Below are positions 56,801 through 64,000 of a DNA stretch of 64,000 bases, one piece after another. The number at the start of each line of letters is the position of its first letter. Within the stretch, counting starts at the first letter, position 1. Source of the stretch: Phoebastria nigripes. Its lineage: Eukaryota; Chordata; Aves; Procellariiformes; Diomedeidae. Under the pieces are notes generated by a model. That model made no database searches. It was not told where the DNA came from and worked only from the letters and a program-made list of their open reading frames with translations. Both the position numbers and the translations under genes were made by a program. The stretch lies in contig JAYKAV010003365.1 of assembly GCA_035582835.1 (NCBI GenBank), positions 64,411 to 128,410 of the forward strand. Reading direction: 5' to 3'.

Positions 56801-59800
56801 CAGATCAGAGACTGGGGTGCAAATCTGCTCTCTATGCCTCACCACTGTGCCAAAATCATTCAGTCACTGATTTTTAGTCCAATATTTATCTATAGTGGGG
56901 GTTACTAGACTCTTGGGTGCTCTCTTGAAAACAGGGCACAGTGGAGATTTGTGTTTATGGCCATTGAGTCCCCAAGTGAGCAGGCAGCCACGAGGCCAGT
57001 AATTATTTCAGAGTTTCTGTTTTTTAGTAAGTATAAAAAAATAAGATCTGTGCATTTTAGAAGCAGTGCTAAAGGCCAGGAATCCAAAATAGAGCCTGTT
57101 TCCCACCGGTTAGCAGCTCATGTATCTGTTTCCTTCTCACATAGGCTGTTCTCTTTCTCGTGTACCACTAGCTGCTGAAATAGAAACCTTCAGGCAGGCT
57201 TGTGGAGACTGTCCTACCCAAGCCTGGAAATGCCCCCACACACCAGGGTGCAGAATGGAGGGTGTCCCCAGTTGTGCCTCCTTCTGACAGTGCATGAGGG
57301 TCCCCGCTGGGGAGCAGACAGGCTTCAGGCCCAGGGGCACCACCAGCATCTGCGCCCAGTTGTCAGCTTCCTAACTTCCAAATGTGTCCTCCGGCTGCTG
57401 TCATAGCAGGCGTTGTGCCAGGGGAGGCCAGACCTGTCCCTCGAAGGGCTTCTCTAACCTTGGCATGGAGGGGTATGGTGTGGTGCCCGTAGGCTCAGGC
57501 AGCTCTCCTGCCTGGGGGAGAGTGACCAGGGCTGGCGCCGTTTGTTATTGCTGTTATTTTCCTTGTACGTGGTAAAGGGCAGAGGATTCCTCCGACGAGC
57601 AGAACTCAGAGTTGAAATGATTGGTTTCCTTCTGATATCAAAAAAAGGGATAAATAAGCCCCTGAGGTCAGCGTTTTAATAATATATTTAATTTCTTTTG
57701 AACCCATCTATATTTTCAGCTGCAACAGTGTTTCACTATAGGAATGTATTCTTATTTTTAAACTGCAATTTAATTATATGAATAAATATTTCCATAAATC
57801 TGTTTTCAAACCTGATAGTCTTACTCCATGTCCCTACTCGTGTGTGATGAAAAATTGTGAATAACTATTGGCTGTCCATCTTCTGATTTTATGGGCCTCT
57901 GTCATATCACATTTCTTAGCTGGCGATCCACCCAAGTATTACTTCATGTAGTTTCCCATTGCATGGAAATTACTTTCTCCTCCCTCTTGGCTTTCATTTT
58001 CCCTCTGGTTCTAGTATGTCTATTTTGGGATGGGAGGACAAAAACGATGCATGCACAAGAAAGAAGTGCCTCATGGTTTGGCATAGGAGTAGGAATACTT
58101 TTTATTTTGTTCATTCCAAATGAATCACAAAGTCTCTGATCGAGCACCTTGGCTCAGTGCAGCTCTGTGTGAAGGAAGAGACGAGGAAGTCGCTCAAAAG
58201 CATATTGGGAAGGAGGAGCGTCTCTCTGAAAGTGTGCTGCCATCTGGAAGCTTTCCCTTAGCCAGTTAGTTGCCAGCTTTCCCTCCTGATGATTCATGGG
58301 TAGCCTAACTCTATCTAAAAAATCTGACATGGTTTATAGCTTAATCCGGAATTTTAGAATAACAAAACCTGGTATAACATGGGAAGCCCATGGGGAATCT
58401 CACAGAAACGTTAGCTGTGCAGCAGGAGTGTGTCGGGCTGGAAAAGGGTGCAGGAGAAAGCTAGAACTTCACCTGCTTCCACTGTTCAAGCTTTTGCTCA
58501 CCCTCGTGCTCAAACATTGGCATCCTCAACCCAGACTAGCAAACTCTCCCTTGTGCAATGATGGATGACACAAAAACCTCATGTACCAGTTCAGTCTTGT
58601 GTTTTGTCTTGATTTTCATTTTCAGATGAACTGTTTTAGCTGTGCATTTGCATAATCAGGAAATTATGTGGACACACAAAAGGGAAGGGAAGAAGAGGGC
58701 ACTTCGCCAGGGAAGGGACACAGCTTGTCGGAACAAGCACTTTGGTAGCACACCCAAAGCCACAAATTGGCTCTTTTTGTCCCCTCTGTCTTCTTCATGT
58801 GTGCTTGAAATCAATCATAGTTTGATGTTTCTCAAAAAAATGGAAGAAAATCCAGCACCTCATTATTTTACTTCTTTCATTTCACAACACTCTGCTCATT
58901 TTCTCCACCTGAATTGAAGCAGCGACAGAGGACGGGGGACCTGATTTTTCCCTTTACCCAAGTTTATGTCAGGAGTAACGGTTCTGGGATGATTTGTGTT
59001 TGTATGTTGGGGAATCTCAGAGAAGCATGAGATGTATAGTAAGTGCACAAAATCACTCCTTTAGTTTACTGAGTTGCTGATATTACAGTTGTCAAAACAC
59101 TGAGTGATTTGGTTTGTTTTTGCAATCAAGTGCTTATGTCAAGCCTTGCATGTTTTAATGATGTCCTTCAGAAAATTCAGCTGTGTATCCTGTGTTATTT
59201 GTTCTGAACGGGAACAATATTTAGTACCTTAAAATAATTGTCTTGAGAGGACTGGAAGTCCTTGAGCATGTGCAGACTTAATTCAGTCCCTCTCGAGTCA
59301 GCCAAGCAAATTTAAAAGTAACAGGAGCAGCATTCTGAGTAATCACTGCTTTCTGCTTGAAATCTCACATAGGCCAGTGTGACAGGGTGTAGGAGGAATA
59401 CTAAATAAACTGTTAATCCCAAAGGCTTGGCAAGAACTTGCTGAGCATACCTGCCTCACTGTGGTCTTTTAGCATATAGCAGGCATCAACACATCCAGTA
59501 AAAGATGAACTGGGTCAACTGGGAGAAAAGCAACTGCAAAAAAAAATCGGTGTAATCCAGGTCATTTTCACTCCAAGATTTAAGAGCCAAGTGTATCAAA
59601 GGGAAAGCAAAGCAGCAGAAATGCTGTAAGGATATTGGCTTTGCTAGCATGTCCTTAAAGTTCATGTTGTACTTTCACACCAACATTTGTCCAAAGAAGA
59701 ACAGGACTCTACAAATCTTGAAGAATCACATGTACCAATTTCAGAAGTGAAAAGGAGGGACAGCTTCAGCTGGCACTGTGTGAAATTAGTGGTGGTTGTT

Positions 59801-61540
59801 GATAGCTCACTTAAGCGAAGGGAGACACTGGACATGCATAGGTTTTTTGATGCAGGGTATGTGCTGTAGCGTGTGAAATGCTATCTGTTGTGGGACTGTC
59901 TACACAGACATGGATAACCCTGTACAGGAAAATAAAGAGTTACAGTTAAGAGCATAATACCCAAAATTGCTAGCAAATTTTGCCAAAATGTGTAATTTTT
60001 CTTGCCTCTGCTGTCTAGGAGTAGTGGTGTGCCTGCAAGGAGAGACAAGACCGTTGCTTTGTAGGACTTCTCCTGTAAGGTCCTTGCTGTAGTGATTGCC
60101 ATCTGTGCTGCTTGGCTTTGGCATTATCTTCATCTACTCCTGCTTCCCTTGCACTACTTTGTGGAAAAACCCATCTGGAGTATTGCTTGATGAGATTGGC
60201 TGCTCCATACCTCTTAAGAAATGATGGATGTGGCAATAGGACTTGATGTGACATTTTCTTTGGGGTTGTGCTTGGACAAGGTTGTAGAATTAGAGTTTGG
60301 ATTTGCTTTCTAGCCATTTGTGGATTTCACCTGGCTCAGCTTTGCAGTAATCTTTAAAGCTTTAAAGTGTTTACGTAGCCAATGTCAGCCTGAGATTAGA
60401 CTTTCTGAGTGAGGGATGCTTGAATGTGTCTTTGGAAACTCAGCTAAACAAGCCTCTTTTTCTTTGGCTCTTCATAGCCTAAATGCAATCAGTTCAGTGA
60501 ATGCAAACTCGCCTGTGGCATTTTGTATGCCCAACTGGTATGCAGGATAGGAATGATTCTATAATTGTGTGTAGCAATAGCTTTTGAATCTGTTGGCAAA
60601 GTTGCCTAAAATTTTTGCTTTTGAATGAGACTTTTTGATGAGAGTACCTGACATTACCTAGCTGCATATGTGTGTATAGTCTGTCTGATTTTTGCCAGAT
60701 GCACAAAAATATGCTTCTCATTTTTAGTATATTTCTTACAAGAAGGAAGTATTTTTCTCAAAAATTTCAGTTACGTTTCATTGCTCTTCACCCTATGTTA
60801 AAGTCATCTTACATTAGGAAATAAGTAGCTCCTACTGACGTATGCANTATAATTTCTGCTTGTCTGCTTTATTAGCCAGGGTGCTATTTTGCAGCATACA
60901 GTACAGGCAGTATGTATTCCAGATCCCTGAGTTGTTTGTGCTTGGAGTCCTTCCTGCTCTGAAATCTGTGCTGCCACTTCCTCATTGCTGGGACCACCAA
61001 CAGACAGGAACTGGGAGTCCAAAATGCAGTGGTTTAAGACACTACTGGCACTCAGGTCCAACCCACCTTTCTGCCAACATCTGTACCTCAGCCAGCCTGT
61101 TTCACAGACCCTATATTTGCTGAGGCATCAAGCAGAGGGCCATGGAGCAGACAGCTGGTATTGGTATCATCTTCAGTCACTTNATCTAAATCTGTCAGAT
61201 CTCTCTTGACTGCGTCCTTGGTTATTCGTGCTAAATAGCTTAAGCTAACATGATATGCTGCTGCTTTTTCTGCACTGTTAAGAAGCCACAATGCTTGTCT
61301 GTGGGGTCCCAAAGAAACTCCAGTTTTCAGAGATAGCTCCATATATCAGCATGGCAGCAGCGAAAGGAATTCAGTCATTGCCAGCGTGATTTAGCTAATC
61401 AGCTGCAACAAAAATTTCATCTCATCAATTTTCTCTCTGAATACATTCATAAGCTAGAAGGCACTACTTGCATGCCTGATCACTTGCATAGCAAAGGATA
61501 TAGACTTTCAACTTGTTTTATTACTAACGTATTTGATAAA

Positions 61541-61616
61541 TATCTCTATATATGAGAATATCTCTATATAAGAGAATATCTATCTAACTGTCTATCTATC
61601 TATCTATCTATCTATA
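61541..61616. repeat. 18-bp tandem repeat joined to a (TATC)n microsatellite
   Basis: Two 18-base units, tatctctatatatgagaa (61541-61558) and tatctctatataagagaa (61559-61576), lead into tatctatctaactg and then a clean TCTA/TATC array to 61616. The array probably grew out of the imperfect units. Confidence 0.9.
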
Positions 61617-63032
61617 AAAGAGAAAAACATCTAGTTTGATGATGTTTAGAAAATTTCAAGGGGTGGAGAATCCATCAGTTCCTTTGGTTGATGGTTCCAA
61701 TAATTATCTACACTTTCTGCTATGGACATGGACCTTGTTTCTCATTTCAATGAATCTGGCTTTAACTTTCAGCTTTTGGCTTATATTATCTCTGTCTCTG
61801 CTGTATAGGACCACTTGGTAATTGTATTTTTTCCTTCTTCAGGTTCTAATGCAGCATAAATTCTAGTAACTTCTTAATTTTACTTCTAACAAGATTACAA
61901 AATTAAACTGTGAGCTCCCTTCCCCTCTTCGGCGCTTTTTCTTCCCAATCTGTTGTTTCTGTCCTCCTGTATAAAGAACACCATAAGGAGTACAAAACAG
62001 CAAATCGTAACTGGTACAAAATGCAGGATATTCTAAATGATGCATAGTCTAAAGATGCCTCGTCTGTTCCCCAATTAAATACAGGCTGGCAGAGAACAAT
62101 TTTGTAACCCTGCTAACGCTGCTGTTGCAATCATACATGCCGCTGGTTTAGCAGGGCTCTGGGGAGTGCACAAGATCACGCTGTCGCTTTCCTGGTCACG
62201 CTGATGGTGAGGAAGTTGTGCGGAAAACCTTGGAGCAGAGAGAGCTTGAGAGAACATTGCCCAGACTTTGCCACTGAGCCCTGTGTCCCCTGGCAGGCTT
62301 TCTGATGCTGTGGCCTGGCTAATATGTGATCACCGATCTTACAGGGAGGGACGAAACGTATTAAAAGAATAATAATTGAAACAAAATTAAAGACTTGGGA
62401 ATTTGAGTGTACTGTGTTATGTTTAATTAGAGCTCTCTCTCTGGAATTTCTCTTTAGATTAAACTTTTGCTAAAAGGTATTTTTAAGATGTCTATCGGAT
62501 TTCTCTGACTTTTATAAGGCATCCCTGAAGAACTCGTAAAGATTTCATAGAGTTTAGCTTCTGCTTTCCCTAGAAGGCAAGGTCTATGTGTTTACCCTGT
62601 AGGTGTAGTCCAAAACTGAAACAATATTCAGATAAATTCTCATTGCCATCTTGCTTATAGACTAATGCACTTCTGTTACCCCAAAGAGTTTAGATGGAGT
62701 AATGACCTGTAAAGCTCTCATTGTTTTCCTGCACATTCAACTTGCTTTTCTGAATTTCTGAATTATTTTTTTCATTATTCAAAAAGGCTCTTTATTCATA
62801 GTGGACCCGTAAAGAAAGTTTCCATGATGAAGTACTCTGTTCATATGCATTCATCATCTGTATGGCTGGAATAACTCCAGACAAAAGGATACTGTGGAGG
62901 AAGAGTTCTTGAAAAGGTGAAACTGAAGTAGTCCACACTGAAGTGTCATGGTTTGATGTATCCTTGCAGATGTCCACAGCACAACTAGGAGACACTCACT
63001 AGGCTTCCAAAATCCTGTCTGGGCTGAATAAC

Positions 63033-64000
63033 GGGGGAGGTCCCAGACGACTGGAGGCTTGCCAATGTGACGCCCATCTACATGAAGGGCCGGAAGGAGG
63101 ATCCAGGGAACTACAGGCCTGTCAGCCTGACCTCGGTGCCAGGGAAGATTATGGAGCAGTTCATCTTGGGGGCACTCGCAAGCCATGTGCGGGACAACCA
63201 GGGGATCAGGCCCAGCCAGCATGGGTTCATGAAAGGCAGGTCCTGCTTGACTAACCTGATCTCCTTCTACGACCAGGTGACCCACCTAGTGGATGAGGGA
63301 AAGGCTGTGGATGTGGTCTACCTGGACTTCAGTGAAGCCTTNGACACTGTCTCNCACAGCATTCTCCTAGAGAAGCTGGTGGCTCATGGCCTAGACAGGT
63401 GTACCCTTTGCTGGGTAAAAAACTGGCTGGACTGCCGGGCCCAGAGAGTTGTGGTGAATGGAGCGAAGTCCACTTGGCNGCCGGTCACGGGCGGTGTCCC
63501 CCAGGGCTCAGTTTTAGGGCTGGTCTTGTTCAATATCTTTATTAACGATCTGGATGAGGGGATTGAGTGCTCCCTCAATAAGTTTGCAGACCACACCAAG
63601 TTGGGCGGGAGTGCTGATCTGCTTGAGGGTAGGAAGGCTCTGCAGAGGGACCTGGACAGGCTGGATCGATGGGCTGAGGCCAACNGCATGAGGTTCAACA
63701 AGGCCAAGTGCTGGGTCCTGCACTTCGGCCACAACAACCCCATGCAACGCTACAGGCTGGGGGAAGAGTGGCTGGAAAGCTGCCTGGCGGAAAAGGACCT
63801 GGGGGTGCTGGTTGACAGCCAGCTGAACATGAGCCGGCAGTGTGCCCAGGTGGCCAAGAAGGCCAATGGCATCCTGGCCTGTATCAGAAATAGTGTGGCC
63901 AGCAGGAGTAGGGAAGTGATCGTGCCCCTGTACTCAGCCCTGGTGAGGCCACACCTCAAATCCTGTGTTCAGTTTTGGGCCCCTCACTACANGAAGGACA
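63033..64000 (+). mobile_element. CR1 LINE ORF2 reverse-transcriptase region, cut by window end
   Basis: A single frame stays open from about 63034 to the end of the window (about 322 codons, five of them or so containing N). It encodes a CR1 ORF2 fragment. Recognisable blocks are Asn-Tyr-Arg-Pro-Val-Ser-Leu-Thr, Gln-His-Gly-Phe, Val-Tyr-Leu-Asp-Phe with the first catalytic Asp at 63325-63327, Val-Pro-Gln-Gly-Ser, and Phe-Ala-Asp-His at 63583-63594. It ends in the conserved Ser-Arg-Glu-Val-Ile and Gln-Phe-Trp-Ala-Pro region. CR1 elements normally have Phe-Ala-Asp-Asp, so the second Asp of the metal-binding pair is His here and the enzyme would be inactive. The N-terminal endonuclease is absent: the element is 5'-truncated near 63033 and continues past 64000. 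Confidence 0.93.

Larger units (their letters stand above)
47501..63032. other. Intergenic stretch, mostly A+T-rich, no recognised gene
   Basis: I found no exon with recognisable protein similarity, no tRNA-like fold and no promoter-like CpG island. Candidates for the neighbouring gene in vertebrate synteny (SLC22A16, downstream of CDK19 in mammals as I recall) were looked for and not seen. It contains a possible poly(A) signal at 50787, an 18-bp tandem repeat at 53581, an old repeat scrap at about 53785 and a TATC microsatellite at 61541-61616. The 190-codon minus-strand frame at 54345-54917 is the longest uninterrupted one but has no recognisable feature. Confidence 0.55.

Noticed and set aside
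57891..58139. Plus-strand 82-codon frame with a membrane-like stretch
   Set aside because: Tested as a possible transporter exon of the SLC22 family, but no family motif or proper splice sites were found.
63384..63959. Minus-strand frames opposite the CR1 reverse transcriptase
   Set aside because: They are shadows of the plus-strand CR1 coding frame.

Overview
The window is avian nuclear DNA, probably from a neoavian bird; the species cannot be read from it. Three things point to a bird: several CR1 LINE copies, three of them with intact 3' ends (the two plus-strand tails end in the octamer ATTCTATG), an ERVL-type solo LTR of a kind common in bird genomes, and a vertebrate CDK19 gene split by introns. 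Isolated single N bases show that this is a draft assembly.

The one gene I can support is the 3' half of CDK19, the Mediator-associated cyclin-dependent kinase 19 and paralogue of CDK8, on the plus strand. Seven coding exons (11367-11510, 11763-11832, 13048-13120, 17435-17532, 19448-19526, 23536-23802, 28042-28173) join through GT/AG introns into one open frame of 287 codons plus stop. They encode the C-terminal lobe of the kinase domain from the subdomain IX Asp-Ile-Trp motif onward, then the Gln/Gly/Ser-rich tail ending in His-Arg-Tyr. The 3' UTR is about 4.1 kb and ends near a canonical AATAAA at 32313. I found no CDK19 exon in bases 1-11366, so roughly the first 215 residues lie upstream of the window.

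The introns hold CR1 tails (6617-6856 plus, 17821-18178 minus), a sense-oriented ERVL-like solo LTR in the last intron (26559-27143), very old SINE-like and palindromic repeat fragments, long homopolymers (C21, T57), an A/C-only tract and one perfect 16-bp-stem hairpin.

From 32337 to about 63030 I see no supportable gene: an A+T-rich flank, a G+C-richer block at about 37.6-47.5 kb, then another A+T-rich stretch, with a CR1 tail at 40254, small tandem repeats and old repeat scraps. The window ends inside a CR1 reverse-transcriptase reading frame (63033-64000, plus) whose catalytic motif carries an Asp-to-His change.

I did not find a new multi-gene system. The points most worth a second look are the sense LTR with intact TATA-like and poly(A) signals in the last CDK19 intron, the phase 0-0 Gln-rich CDK19 exon, the perfect intronic hairpin, the long open but catalytically altered CR1 frame, and two poly(A)-signal-like sites in the intergenic block that could end unannotated transcripts.
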